Source of the DNA: Fimbriimonadales bacterium
GTDB taxonomy: Bacteria > Armatimonadota > Fimbriimonadia > Fimbriimonadales > GBS-DC
DNA length: 64,000 bases
Assembly: GCA_025998675.1 (NCBI GenBank)
Contig: AP024673.1
Location: forward strand, 1,577,221-1,641,220
Reading direction: 5' to 3'
The notes below the pieces were generated by a model. The model saw only the letters and a program-made list of their open reading frames with translations. It was not told where the DNA came from and ran no database searches. Position 1 is the first letter of the stretch. Each line of letters begins with the position of its first letter. Below, piece by piece: positions 51,765 through 60,165 of the stretch. Made by a program: the position numbers and the translations under genes.

Positions 51765-52306
51765 GGGGAGGCGGCGGCGCGACGCTGGCAGTTGGGGCAC
51801 AGCGGGCGGTGGAACTTCGTCATGCTCAGGTCGTACTGCGGCTTGCGCAGCGGGCGTCCACAATCGGCGCAGACCATCGCTTCAGCGGGCGGCTCAGAAG
51901 TGCGCGCGGCTGCCTCCTCCTCTTCGCCGCGGATGGGCTGCGGCGTGTCGGCGAAGGCGATGCGCCCCGATTCGAGGTCGCCCTCGCTGAGTTCAGGCGC
52001 AAACTGCGTGCCGTAGCCGCACATCGCCAGCGCGCGCCCCACCGCCCCTGTCTCCGCCTTCTCGACGAAATCGGCGAAGTCGTCGCGAGTCTCCATCTTG
52101 CTCGCCGTCGCAATCACGCGCCCGCTCGCGTCCTTCACCACCGCCTGATAGACCACGCACCCGCCCTCGATGTCCAGATGCAACGGATGCGTCTCGATGC
52201 TCCAGTCGGGATGCTCATCGCGGAACCAGACCAGCCGCGCCGAGACGGGCAGGTACTGCTGCCCCCCGCGCACGCGAATCAGGTACCGCCGCACATTGAA
52301 CGCCAT
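51761..52306 (-). CDS. Possible ssDNA-annealing-like protein with zinc ribbon
   Basis: 181 residues. The N-terminal ~110 contain YLPVSARLVWFRDEHPDWSI, VVYQAVVKDASGRVIATASK and EKAETGAVGRALAMCGYGTQ, resembling the fold of phage-type single-strand annealing proteins (Rad52/Sak/ERF group). An acidic linker is followed by a zinc ribbon (CADCGRPL...CPNCQRR, C-x2-C ... C-x2-C). Its chromosomal position, coupled to rluD, argues against a recent phage. The -10 TATACA ends 10 nt before ATG 52306. Family assignment is from recall of motif style and not certain. Confidence 0.55.
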   Translation of the reverse strand: MAFNVRRYLIRVRGGQQYLPVSARLVWFRDEHPDWSIETHPLHLDIEGGCVVYQAVVKDASGRVIATASKMETRDDFADFVEKAETGAVGRALAMCGYGTQFAPELSEGDLESGRIAFADTPQPIRGEEEEAAARTSEPPAEAMVCADCGRPLRKPQYDLSMTKFHRPLCPNCQRRAAASP

Positions 52307-52342
52307 GCTATACAGGTGTATACCCCATCTGAGGGGATTTTG

Positions 52343-52825
52343 TCAAGGGGTCTGCGCGAGGATCAGCCGCGCGATGCGCTCGCCGACCACTTCCAGCAGC
52401 GCCTCGTCCGATTCGTCGAACGCGCCCACCTCTGTGCCATCCACATCGATTTGCCCCAGAATCTTGCCCGTTTCGGGGTGGCGAATCAGCACCACAATCT
52501 CGGAGCGCGTCTCCAGATTGCAGGCGAGGTAGTTGTCCAGCGCGCGCACATCCTCGATAATCTGGTTCATGTTCTCGGCGACGGCAGTGCCGCACACGCC
52601 GCGCCCGACAGGGATGCGCACATGCTCCGTCGGCGGTCCCACATACGGTCCCAGCACCAGCTCGTTGCCCTTGAGCCAGTAGACGCCCACCCAGTGGAAA
52701 TGGGGCAGGCGGTCGTGCAGGTGCTGCATGAGGCGCTGGAGGCGTTCCTGCACGGGTTGCTCGGACGCCTCCAGAATCGCCTCCGCTTCCAGAATCACTT
52801 CCGTCGCAAGCGCGTCTTCGATCAT
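52343..52825 (-). CDS. GAF-domain free methionine-(R)-sulfoxide reductase
   Basis: The 160-residue GAF protein carries the fRMsr signature GRGVCGTAVAENMNQIIEDV and YLACNLETRSEIVVLI, with Cys78 and Cys102. The third Cys found ten residues before the first in characterised enzymes is His68 here, so the disulfide relay is reduced to two cysteines. It would reduce free methionine sulfoxide. It starts 3 nt after the cyclophilin gene ends, so it is transcribed with it. Confidence 0.82.
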   Translation of the reverse strand: MIEDALATEVILEAEAILEASEQPVQERLQRLMQHLHDRLPHFHWVGVYWLKGNELVLGPYVGPPTEHVRIPVGRGVCGTAVAENMNQIIEDVRALDNYLACNLETRSEIVVLIRHPETGKILGQIDVDGTEVGAFDESDEALLEVVGERIARLILAQTP

Positions 52826-52828
52826 AGG

Positions 52829-53536
52829 CTACTTCTCACCGTCGGGTTTTGGCGCGTCTTTCTGTTTGGGCGCCCATTTCTCCAGCACGATGGCTTTCTG
52901 AATCGTGTCGCCGATGCGCACCTGATCGATCATCTCGATGCCCTCCACGACCTTGCCGAAGATGACATAGTTGCCGTCCAGCTGGGGCAGGTCTTCGAGG
53001 CAGATGTAGAACTGGCTGCTGGCGCTGTCAGGGTTCTGAGCGCGCGCCATGCCAATCGCGCCGCGTTTGTGTTTCAAGTTATTCGGCTCGAACTTGATGT
53101 TCTTGCCCGAACCGCCCGTGCCGAGCTGCGGGTGTCCCATCGGCAGCGTCTTCGATTGCGGGTCGCCCGCCTGAATCACGAACTTCGGCACGACGCGGTG
53201 GAAGCGAATGCCGTTGTAGAAGCCCTCTTTGACGAGGTTCAAAAAGTTCTCGCTGGTTTTGGGCGCTTCCTTGAGGTCTAACTCAATCACGAGGTCGCCC
53301 TTGCCCTCGATGGTCATCTTCACATAGGCGACCTGCGCCTGGGGTGTGGTCTGTTCGGGTGGCATCGGTTTCTCCTGTGGCTGGGATGGAGTCTGTGCGG
53401 GTTGCATGGGGTTCTCCTGCGTGAGCGCGGTTTCGCTGGACTGTGCCTGTTCAACGGGTTGGGACTGGCAGGCGCACAGCAGCAGCGCCAGCGCAGGGAG
53501 TATCCAGGCGTTTGCGATGCGTGTGTTCAAGCGCAT
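52829..53536 (-). CDS. Cyclophilin-type peptidyl-prolyl isomerase lipoprotein
   Basis: 235 residues. A lipoprotein signal (ILPALALLLCAC, lipobox Cys near residue 21-23) is followed by a Pro/Gln-rich tether and a cyclophilin domain (ENFLNLVKEGFYNGIRFHRVVPKFVIQAGDP, SSQFYICLEDLPQLDGNYVIFGKVVEGIEMID). It helps fold exported proteins. A GGAGGA site precedes the ATG and a minus-strand TACAAT (53569-53564) lies within the direct repeat upstream. Confidence 0.92.
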   Translation of the reverse strand: MRLNTRIANAWILPALALLLCACQSQPVEQAQSSETALTQENPMQPAQTPSQPQEKPMPPEQTTPQAQVAYVKMTIEGKGDLVIELDLKEAPKTSENFLNLVKEGFYNGIRFHRVVPKFVIQAGDPQSKTLPMGHPQLGTGGSGKNIKFEPNNLKHKRGAIGMARAQNPDSASSQFYICLEDLPQLDGNYVIFGKVVEGIEMIDQVRIGDTIQKAIVLEKWAPKQKDAPKPDGEK

Positions 53537-53563
53537 GATAAGTTTCCTCCTTGCACAGGGTGT

Positions 53564-53610
53564 ATTGTACCTGAAACGCCCATGCAGGAAGATGGCGAGA
53601 GGGCGTGAAC
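53564..53610. repeat. Direct repeat 1 flanking the toxin-antitoxin pair
   Basis: 47 bp from ATTGTACCTGAAACGCCC to GGGCGTGAAC; the ACGCCC/GGGCGT ends are inverted to each other. It carries the outward -10 (TACAAT, minus strand) for the cyclophilin gene. Its twin lies at 54452-54499. Confidence 0.85.
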
Positions 53611-53648
53611 CTGTAGCATATGTGTTTGCGGGCGGGTCAACGCATCTT

Positions 53649-54002
53649 TTATTGCTCTGGGTGGCGAATCCGAACTCTGTCTGGCTCTACGGTAATCAGC
53701 GCGCCCTGAGCCAGCTCCAGCGGGTAAGTTTTCAGGATGTGGCTACACACGCGCCCCTGTTCCTGCGCGCGAAATCCAACCAGCCGTATGATGCCGCAGT
53801 GTGGACGGCGATAGACAATTGCCCATTCGCCAAAATCCTTGTCCAGGGTGATAAGAACTCTCCTCTCGCGGAACGCATAGTCTAATATCGCCTCGTCGCC
53901 TGGGTCCGTATCCCAGTCGCCGACCCACACCACATCGTATCCTTCGTTGAGAAGAAACCCCTTGGCGCCACCCCAGACACATGTATCAAGGAGTACCTTC
54001 AC
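53649..54002 (-). CDS. DUF5615 PIN-like toxin
   Basis: 117 residues. PIN-like fold signs: KVLLDTCVWGGAKGFLLNEGYDVVWVGDW with the first acidic residue, DEAILDYAFRERRVLITLDKDFGEWA with further acidic residues, and GIIRLVGF. DUF5615 proteins are the presumed RNase toxin of type II pairs with DUF433. The ATG overlaps the antitoxin's end by 17 nt, the classical order of antitoxin first. Confidence 0.85.
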   Translation of the reverse strand: MKVLLDTCVWGGAKGFLLNEGYDVVWVGDWDTDPGDEAILDYAFRERRVLITLDKDFGEWAIVYRRPHCGIIRLVGFRAQEQGRVCSHILKTYPLELAQGALITVEPDRVRIRHPEQ

Positions 54003-54264
54003 TGCTGGACTCCACCGTGAGCGGCTCGACGCGCTCGCGTCCTACGAGGCGACGCGCATACACCAGACACGCGCGAATATCGTCCATCTCCAGCCAGGGG
54101 TAGCCCTGCAGGATTGTTTCGGGCGTGTCGCCGAGCGCCAGCATCGCCAGCACATGCTCGACCGCTAACCGCCGCCCCCGAATAATGGGCTTGCCGCCGA
54201 AAATCGCGGGGTCTGTCGTGATGCGCCTCAGAAGCTGTTCCTCATCGATGCGCGTCATTGCCAT
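53986..54264 (-). CDS. DUF433 antitoxin
   Basis: 92 residues with the DUF433 core RITTDPAIFGGKPIIRGRRLAVEHVLAMLALGDTPETILQGYPWLEMDDIRACLVYA, a winged-helix-like domain that binds DNA, and a short acidic tail that should wrap the toxin. It precedes the toxin in one transcript and likely autoregulates it. The pair with a palindrome lies between two near-identical 47-48-bp repeats, suggesting arrival as a unit. Confidence 0.87.
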   Translation of the reverse strand: MAMTRIDEEQLLRRITTDPAIFGGKPIIRGRRLAVEHVLAMLALGDTPETILQGYPWLEMDDIRACLVYARRLVGRERVEPLTVESSSEGTP

Positions 54265-54344
54265 CCTCGACGCCTCCAGAGTATTTGCTCAGTGCCGTTG
54301 CAGTAAATTTTCAACAGCGCCTCTATCCGCGCATGCGCATCTTT

Positions 54345-54400
54345 TGGAGTGCTGAAGCGGGAGCTTCAGCCTCATGCGGAAGCTCCGCTTCCGCACTCCA
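54345..54400. repeat. GGAGTGCGG palindrome, copy 4 (reversed)
   Basis: 56 bp, TGGAGTGCTGAAGCGGG...TTCCGCACTCCA, the reverse orientation of copies 1, 2 and 5. Outer arms (GCATGCGCGGATAG-type) match those copies. It lies between the antitoxin gene and direct repeat 2. Confidence 0.85.
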
Positions 54401-54451
54401 TACAAACAGCGCCTCGCGTGCATGCTGCAATCTTAGAGCAAAGGCATTTAA

Positions 54452-54499
54452 ATTGTACCCTGAAACGCCCATGCAGGAAGATGGCGACGGGGCGTGAAC
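54452..54499. repeat. Direct repeat 2 flanking the toxin-antitoxin pair
   Basis: 48 bp, same as 53564-53610 except for one extra C and two changes near the end (GCGACGGGGCGT for GCGAGAGGGCGT). It ends 10 nt before the start of the next gene. Confidence 0.85.
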
Positions 54500-54509
54500 T
54501 GAAGGGGCT

Positions 54510-56573
54510 ATGCGTGTGCGCCTCGCGTGGTGTGGCTTGTGCTTCATGGCGTGCGCGTTCGGGCAGCTCAACACCGACGCGCTCTTTCGCGAGACGCTCG
54601 CGCAGGCGAACCTCAGCCCGCAGGAGGCGCGCTTCGACCCGCGCCTGTTCGATTACTTTTTCCGCTCGCAGTATGCGACGCCGCTGTTCGAGATGTTGTT
54701 GCGCGACCCGTTGCGCCTGCCGTACTACGCCGAGCGGCTGCGCGGCAGTCTGGTGGGGGCGGTGGGGCGTCCTGTGTCGGCGGTGGAGTCGGGCGCGAGC
54801 GCGATTGGCGTCTCGGTGCGACGCACGCTGGTGGGCGACCCGCTGCAGTCGGCACGGGAGCGGGCGAACGCCCCAAACGCGCTGGAGAACGCCATTGCCG
54901 CGCTGTACGAAGCGGCGCAAAAGCCCCTGCCCGCCGCCGTGCGCCAGCAGGTGCAACGCGCCCAGCGCGAGACGCCCGAACTCGTGCAGCGCGAGGCGGC
55001 GTTCCTGATTTACACCGCCCTCGACGCGCGACGCTGGCGCGACGCCGCCCTGCACGGGCTGACCCCCGACGAACGCGCCGCGCTGTTCCAGCTGCTGACG
55101 CTGCCCATCAAAGCCTTCGAAGGCGCGCTGGACGGCTCGGACCCCAGCCCAGAGCTACTGCTGATGGAGCGCGCACTGGAAAAGGTAGACCTGCCCCGCC
55201 TGCTGGCAGGCGGACACGACTGCGCCCTCGCCGTGCAGCGCGTGGTGGAGGCGTTTCAGAAAGCCGACGCCGCGACGAAAGACGCGCTGGGCAAACGATT
55301 CGAGGCAACGATTGAGACGCCGTGGGGCGTTATACGGCTGTGCGGCGGCGGGAACGACACGCATCCGCGCCAGCCGTACCTGCTGCTGATGGACACGGGC
55401 GGCGACGACACTTACTACGGCGGCGCGGCGACCGCCTCGCTGGAAAACGCGGTCGCGTTCCTGATGGATCTGGCGGGCGACGACCGCTACCTCGACGACG
55501 CCGAGACGCTCGCCAGGTCGCTGGCGGAGCGTGAGGGGCGCGGCGGCAGGGCAGGACTGGCGTTTGGCGGGGCGGCGCTGGGCTACGCGCTGCTGGCAGA
55601 CCTCGCCGGCGACGACCTGTACCGCACACAAGCTGCAGGACTGGGCGCGGCGCGATTCGGCGTCGGGATGCTCATCGACCTGCAGGGCAACGACGCCTAC
55701 GACGGCTACGCCTTCGTACAGGGCGCGGCGCTGGCGGGCGTCGGCGCGCTTATCGAACGCGAAGGACGCGACCAGTACGCCTGCTTCTACGAGGGACAGG
55801 GATTCGGCGCGGTCAAAGGGTTCGGCATGCTGCTCGACGCGCTCGGCGACGATACCTATACGGCGCACCCGACGCCGATCGAGTTCCCCTCGCCGCAGAC
55901 CGCCGAGCGGAATGTGAGCATGGCGCAGGGCGCAGGCTACGGCAGGCGCGCCGACTACAGCGATGGACGCTCGTGGGCAGGCGGCGTCGGCGTTCTGATT
56001 GATGTGCAGGGCAACGACCGCTACCGATGTGGCGTGTTCGGACAGGGCGTCGGCTACTGGGGCGGCGTCGGGATGCTCATCGACCTGCAGGGCGACGATG
56101 TGCGCGACGGCGTCTGGTATGTGCAGGGCGCGGCGGCGCACTTCGCCGTTGGCTACCTCGAAGACCGACTGGGCAACGACCGCACGCTCGCCGCGATGAA
56201 TATGGCTATCGGCGCGGGGCATGATTTCTCCATCGGGTACTTTATCGATTACGAGGGCAACGACGAATACAACGCGCCCAGCCTCGCGCTCGGCGGCGCG
56301 AACGCGAACGGAATCGGAATCTTCGTCGACCTCGCCGGCGACGATCTCTATCAGGCGCGCAGCAACGACGCCAACTTCGGCAGGGCGAACGCCATCGGCA
56401 AGGGAACCCTGCGTGAGCGCGGCTTCGCGCTGGGGCTGTTTCTGGACGCGGGCGGCAGCGACTCCTATCCGCCCAATGTGGCGTTTGCGGGCAACACGCG
56501 CAACTGGATTATCTGGGCAATCCAAAACGAACGCCCCGCCGAAAGCCAGCTCGGTTTGGGAACCGACCGCTGA
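54510..56573 (+). CDS. Secreted GDDxY-repeat protein of unknown function
   Basis: 687 residues. A signal peptide (RLAWCGLCFMACAFG) leads to a helical ~270-residue domain and then about eleven repeats from roughly residue 290 to 660 with the pattern 'GxGxLIDLxGNDxYxxxxFxQGAAxxG' (e.g. MDTGGDDTYYGG, IDLQGNDAYDGYAFVQGAA, VDLAGDDLYQ). The regular Asp/Asn and Gly pattern suggests a metal-binding beta-solenoid. I do not recognise a named family or enzyme motif. It may act at the cell surface. Confidence 0.8.
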   Translation: MRVRLAWCGLCFMACAFGQLNTDALFRETLAQANLSPQEARFDPRLFDYFFRSQYATPLFEMLLRDPLRLPYYAERLRGSLVGAVGRPVSAVESGASAIGVSVRRTLVGDPLQSARERANAPNALENAIAALYEAAQKPLPAAVRQQVQRAQRETPELVQREAAFLIYTALDARRWRDAALHGLTPDERAALFQLLTLPIKAFEGALDGSDPSPELLLMERALEKVDLPRLLAGGHDCALAVQRVVEAFQKADAATKDALGKRFEATIETPWGVIRLCGGGNDTHPRQPYLLLMDTGGDDTYYGGAATASLENAVAFLMDLAGDDRYLDDAETLARSLAEREGRGGRAGLAFGGAALGYALLADLAGDDLYRTQAAGLGAARFGVGMLIDLQGNDAYDGYAFVQGAALAGVGALIEREGRDQYACFYEGQGFGAVKGFGMLLDALGDDTYTAHPTPIEFPSPQTAERNVSMAQGAGYGRRADYSDGRSWAGGVGVLIDVQGNDRYRCGVFGQGVGYWGGVGMLIDLQGDDVRDGVWYVQGAAAHFAVGYLEDRLGNDRTLAAMNMAIGAGHDFSIGYFIDYEGNDEYNAPSLALGGANANGIGIFVDLAGDDLYQARSNDANFGRANAIGKGTLRERGFALGLFLDAGGSDSYPPNVAFAGNTRNWIIWAIQNERPAESQLGLGTDR

Positions 56574-56575
56574 GG

Positions 56576-56588
56576 TATACTTTCGGCT
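56576..56588 (+). promoter_or_regulatory. -10 of the LolA-like gene
   Basis: GAGGTATACT (hexamer 56576-56581) ends 7 nt before GTG 56589; ATG 56601 with a GAGGG site is the alternative start. Confidence 0.5.
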
Positions 56589-56600
56589 GTGAGGGATGTT

Positions 56601-57338
56601 ATGACGAAAACGCTTCGATGTGGGATTGTTGTGCTTGGGGTCGTCTGTCTGACCGTGCTACAGCCCATCGCCCAGCAAGCGCGCCCGCAGAACGCCCAGC
56701 AGGTGCTGGCGCGGATGGCGCAGGCGATGGGACTGGCGCAAGCCGCGAAAATCCGCACGGTGCAAATGTCGGGCACAATCAGCTACCCTGCGCAGGGGAT
56801 GCAGGGACGCTACGAAGCCTTCTACAAGTCGCCGAACAAGACTCTCATCCGTGTGACCATTCAGGGGCTTGGGGAGGTGCAACAGGGGTATGACGGCAAG
56901 GTCGGCTGGGAGAAGAACCCGATGACGGGACTGCGTGAGCTACAGGGCGCGGAGCTGGCGCAGATGCGTCAGAGCGCGCAGATGGGCGCAAGCAACGACC
57001 TGCGCAAAACCCTGCGCAATCCCAAGCTCGTTGGGCAGGAGAAGGTCGGCAACCGCAACGCCTTCGTGATTACCGCGCAAACGACGGCGGGGATGCCCAT
57101 CAAGGTCTACATCGACGCGCAGCGCTATCTGCCCCTGCGCATGGACATGGAAGCCGCCACGCCCCAGGGCAAGCTGAATATCGCGACCTTCCTTGAGGAC
57201 TATCGCCGCATCGATGGGGTGATGTATCCGTTCACCACGCGCCAGTCCACCGCGGGAATCGAGGCGGTGATGAAGACCGAGCGCGTGCGCCATAATGTCG
57301 CTATTAACGACGCCATCTTCCGCAAGCCGAAAAACTGA
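56601..57338 (+). CDS. Secreted LolA-fold-like protein
   Basis: 245 residues (249 from GTG 56589). Signal peptide RCGIVVLGVVCLTVLQPIA, then a helix and a run of strands (VQMSGTISYPAQGMQGRYEAFYKSPNKTLIRVTI, KVYIDAQRYLPLRMDME, IATFLEDYRRIDGVMYPF) typical of the outer-membrane lipoprotein carrier/DUF620-like superfamily used for lipid or lipoprotein transit. It is 1 nt before the ABC ATPase, suggesting a joint envelope role. Confidence 0.72.
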   Translation: MTKTLRCGIVVLGVVCLTVLQPIAQQARPQNAQQVLARMAQAMGLAQAAKIRTVQMSGTISYPAQGMQGRYEAFYKSPNKTLIRVTIQGLGEVQQGYDGKVGWEKNPMTGLRELQGAELAQMRQSAQMGASNDLRKTLRNPKLVGQEKVGNRNAFVITAQTTAGMPIKVYIDAQRYLPLRMDMEAATPQGKLNIATFLEDYRRIDGVMYPFTTRQSTAGIEAVMKTERVRHNVAINDAIFRKPKN

Positions 57339-57339
57339 G

Positions 57340-58092
57340 ATGCTGGTCGTCGAGAACCTGGTCAAATCGTTCAAGGGCTTCCGCGCGGTGGACGGCGTGA
57401 GCTTTCGCGTGGAGGCGGGCGAGATTGTCGGACTGCTGGGACCCAACGGCGCAGGGAAAACCACCACCCTGCGCTGTATCACGGGCATCCTCAAGCCCGA
57501 CGCAGGGCGCATCCAGATTGGCGACTACAACCTCGCCACGCACGAACAGCAGGCGAAGCAGCTGCTGGCGTTCATCCCAGAACTGCCGAACCCCTACGAG
57601 CTGCTGACCGTGCGCGAGCATATGCGCCTCGTCGCGATGTGCTACAACACGCTCCCCCTCTACGAACAGCGCGCGGACGAACTCCTGCAGCGCTACGAAC
57701 TCGCCGACAAGGCGAACGCGCTCGCAGGCACGCTCTCCAAGGGCATGAAGCAGAAGCTCGCGGTGGTGTGCGCGCTGGTACATGACGCGAAGGTGTTCCT
57801 GTGCGACGAGCCGCTGATGGGCATCGACCCGCGCGGGCAATACACCTTCAAGGCGGAGCTGCAACGCCTGCGCGATGAGGGCTGCGCGATTCTGGTCAGC
57901 ACGCACCAGCTCGACACCGCCGAGCGACTGTGCGACCGTGTGATTATCATGCACAGGGGACGCCTGCTCGCGGAGGGCACGCTCAACGAACTCCAGCAAC
58001 GCGCCGAGATGGACGGCAGCACGCTGGAAGAGGTCTTCTTGCGCCTGACCGAAGAGTCGGAACAGGCGACGCCCGCCGAAACGCCCGTGTAG
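57340..58092 (+). CDS. ABC transporter ATP-binding protein
   Basis: 250 residues: Walker A GPNGAGKTTTLRC, Q-loop region AFIPELPNPYELLTVREHM, signature LSKGMKQKLAV (LSGGQ changed to LSKGM, as in some ABC-2 exporters), Walker B VFLCDEPLMGIDP and the H-loop STHQLDTAERLCD. It is ABC-2/drug-export-like. No permease gene is adjacent; the next gene converges. ATG 57340 lies 1 nt after the previous stop. Confidence 0.88.
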   Translation: MLVVENLVKSFKGFRAVDGVSFRVEAGEIVGLLGPNGAGKTTTLRCITGILKPDAGRIQIGDYNLATHEQQAKQLLAFIPELPNPYELLTVREHMRLVAMCYNTLPLYEQRADELLQRYELADKANALAGTLSKGMKQKLAVVCALVHDAKVFLCDEPLMGIDPRGQYTFKAELQRLRDEGCAILVSTHQLDTAERLCDRVIIMHRGRLLAEGTLNELQQRAEMDGSTLEEVFLRLTEESEQATPAETPV

Positions 58093-58095
58093 CGC

Positions 58096-58542
58096 TCACT
58101 GCAGGGTGTAGTCCACAATCACCCAGTCGCCGTTTTTGGGCACCAGGTAGATAAACGCGCTCCCCTGCGCGAGGTAGCACTGCAGATGCATGTCCACGCG
58201 CACGCCCTCGCTGGCGTTCGGGTGCTTCAGGTCCGCGGGGTTCTGTATCGTGTCGACCAGCGTCACGCGCTCAATCACGCCCCAGACAGGCATGCGCTCT
58301 TCCAGCACCTTTTTGGGGTCGCGCTTCGCTTCGGGAACCGACTCCATGTCCAGCAGCTTCGCCGCTTCGGGGAACTGATTCTGGCGAATCAGCTCCATAA
58401 ACTGCATGGCTTTCACCTCGTAGGGTGGGCGGCGCATCTCGCTCACCACAGGCGCAAGCGCCACAACCACGAAGACCGCCAGCAGCGCGATGAACAGAAT
58501 AAAGACCCAGTGAATCTTGCCCGATACGCTCCGAGTCCGCAT
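58096..58542 (-). CDS. Membrane-anchored NTF2/DUF4878-like protein
   Basis: 148 residues with one N-terminal membrane helix (WVFILFIALLAVFVVVALAP), then a small alpha-beta domain (KAMQFMELIRQNQFPEAAKLLD ... VDMHLQCYLAQGSAFIYLVPKNGDWVIVDYTL) that resembles NTF2-like fold domains. Function unknown. TACAAT (58556-58551) ends 8 nt before the ATG. Confidence 0.6.
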   Translation of the reverse strand: MRTRSVSGKIHWVFILFIALLAVFVVVALAPVVSEMRRPPYEVKAMQFMELIRQNQFPEAAKLLDMESVPEAKRDPKKVLEERMPVWGVIERVTLVDTIQNPADLKHPNASEGVRVDMHLQCYLAQGSAFIYLVPKNGDWVIVDYTLQ

Positions 58543-58575
58543 ATGAAAGGATTGTACCTGATGGCGGGGGCGTCG

Positions 58576-59568
58576 TTAGCGTGCGGCGGGTCGCGGCGCG
58601 TGCGGCAGCACGGTTGCCTGCGCGTGCGGCTCGGTCGCGAGTTGCAGGCGCGTGTCGGGTGCGGTATAGTCGTTGCGCACGAAGCCCCATGCGAGAATCG
58701 CATCGCCCAGCGCGGGCGCGCGCACCGCGCCTGTAATCCAGCCGACCTCCGCGCGGTCAGAGGCGTGAATGGCGGTTCCCTGCGCGGGCACGGCGTCGCC
58801 TGCGACCTGCAGCGGAACCCATGTGCGGTTGGTGTGCCCGCGCGCGTGAATGCGCATCAGTACCTCCTGCCCGACATAGCAGCCTTTGGTGTAGCTGATG
58901 TGCGTGTGTACGAACGGCTCGCCCATCTCGGCGGCGAGGGTGCGCGCGCCCCAGTCCACGCCCGCCTGCGGAATGCCCGCCTCGTAGCGCAGTACCGTCG
59001 CCAGCGCGTCGTCGATGGGCAAACACGCGGCGGCGACCAGCGCGGTCTGCAGCTCCTCCATCACCGCATAGGGCACAATCAGGTCCACGCCGCCGAAGCC
59101 CGTGCGGTCGTTGCGCACGAGGCGAATCTCCGCTTTCTGCCAGAGGCGCGTGTGATGGGCAAGCGGCGCGCGCGGCGGCGCGTCCAACCCAATCTCTTCC
59201 AGCAGCTCATCCGCCGCGTCCCCTTGCACGCTCAGCAGTCCCTGCGCCTCCTGCAGGGGCATCAGCGCCACATCGTCCAGAATAATTGCCTCGCTCAGGC
59301 GCGCCGTAATCTCGCCCCATGTTTCGGCAGGCAGTACCAGCAGGTAGCCGTCTTCCGCCTCCAGCACATAGCCGTCCGACAGTAGCTGCCCCGTCGGGGT
59401 GCAGAATGCTGTGTAGACGCCCGTTCCCTCGCGCAGATGGCGCAGGTCGTTCGTCGTCTGCCCCTGCAGGAAGCGCAGGCGGTCGGCGCCCACCACGCGA
59501 ATCAGCCCCGCGTCGGTGAGATTCAGCCACCCCGCATACTCGGCGACCTGCGCGTAGGTGGCGTTCAT
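58576..59568 (-). CDS. ygfZ: YgfZ/GcvT-domain folate-binding protein
   Basis: 330 residues with the YgfZ motif KGCYVGQEVLMRIHARG (conserved Cys) and a GcvT-like fold (GADRLRFLQGQTTNDLRHL). YgfZ/Iba57 relatives help iron-sulfur cluster enzymes, using folate. ATG 59568 with GGAGGAG overlaps the upstream adenosyltransferase stop (ATGA). Confidence 0.9.
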   Translation of the reverse strand: MNATYAQVAEYAGWLNLTDAGLIRVVGADRLRFLQGQTTNDLRHLREGTGVYTAFCTPTGQLLSDGYVLEAEDGYLLVLPAETWGEITARLSEAIILDDVALMPLQEAQGLLSVQGDAADELLEEIGLDAPPRAPLAHHTRLWQKAEIRLVRNDRTGFGGVDLIVPYAVMEELQTALVAAACLPIDDALATVLRYEAGIPQAGVDWGARTLAAEMGEPFVHTHISYTKGCYVGQEVLMRIHARGHTNRTWVPLQVAGDAVPAQGTAIHASDRAEVGWITGAVRAPALGDAILAWGFVRNDYTAPDTRLQLATEPHAQATVLPHAPRPAAR

Positions 59569-60152
59569 GGCGTCTCCTCCTGCGCCTGGGCGCGTTTGCG
59601 TCGCCAGCCCGGGTCGCCCCACTTGACATCTTCCACGCCCGCGCGGTGATTGGCGACTCGCGCCATCACAAACAGCAGGTCGCTCAGGCGGTTCAGGTAC
59701 TGGATAATCGCGGCGTTGACGGTGCTGGTATGGCTCAGGCGCACCACCTGCCGCTCGGCGCGTCGGCACACGGTGCGCGCCAGGTGCAGGTACGCCGCCG
59801 CGTGTGTACCGCCGGGCAGGATGAACTGACGCAGGGGGGGCAACGCCTCCTCGAAGCGGTCAATCGCATCTTCCATCGCCGTGATGTGCGACGCCTCGAT
59901 GCTCTGGAACTGGGCGGCGCGTTCGGGAGGCGACGCCAGCTCCGCGCCGATGTCGAACAGCTCGTTCTGGAACCGCTCCAGCAGGGCGTCCAGGTCGGGA
60001 TAGTCCTGCAGGTAGCCGCGCGCCACGCCCAGCACGGCGTTCAGCTCGTCCACTGTGCCGTAAGCCTCTACGCGCGGGTCGTCTTTAGGCACGCGCGCCC
60101 CGCCAATCAGCCCCGTTTCGCCCGTATCCCCCGTTCGCGTGTAGATGCGCAT
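59565..60152 (-). CDS. ATP:cob(I)alamin adenosyltransferase (PduO type)
   Basis: 195 residues. Makes adenosylcobalamin from cobalamin and ATP. Motifs: IYTRTGDTGETGLIGG, YGTVDELNAVLG, and the helical RTVCRRAERQVVRL and YLNRLSDLLFVMAR. TACACT (60165-60160) ends 7 nt before ATG 60152. The cobalamin user is not in this window unless the methionine branch is involved; the homocysteine methyltransferase here is zinc-type. Confidence 0.93.
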   Translation of the reverse strand: MRIYTRTGDTGETGLIGGARVPKDDPRVEAYGTVDELNAVLGVARGYLQDYPDLDALLERFQNELFDIGAELASPPERAAQFQSIEASHITAMEDAIDRFEEALPPLRQFILPGGTHAAAYLHLARTVCRRAERQVVRLSHTSTVNAAIIQYLNRLSDLLFVMARVANHRAGVEDVKWGDPGWRRKRAQAQEETP

Positions 60153-60165
60153 GGCACAGAGTGTA
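60153..60165 (-). promoter_or_regulatory. Leaderless-type promoter of the adenosyltransferase-ygfZ pair
   Basis: GGTACACT with hexamer 60165-60160; ATG after 7 nt, no ribosome site. Confidence 0.6.

Noticed and set aside
58576-59568. gcvT (aminomethyltransferase)
   Set aside because: The KGCYVGQE motif and length mark it as YgfZ, and it lies far from gcvH-gcvPA.
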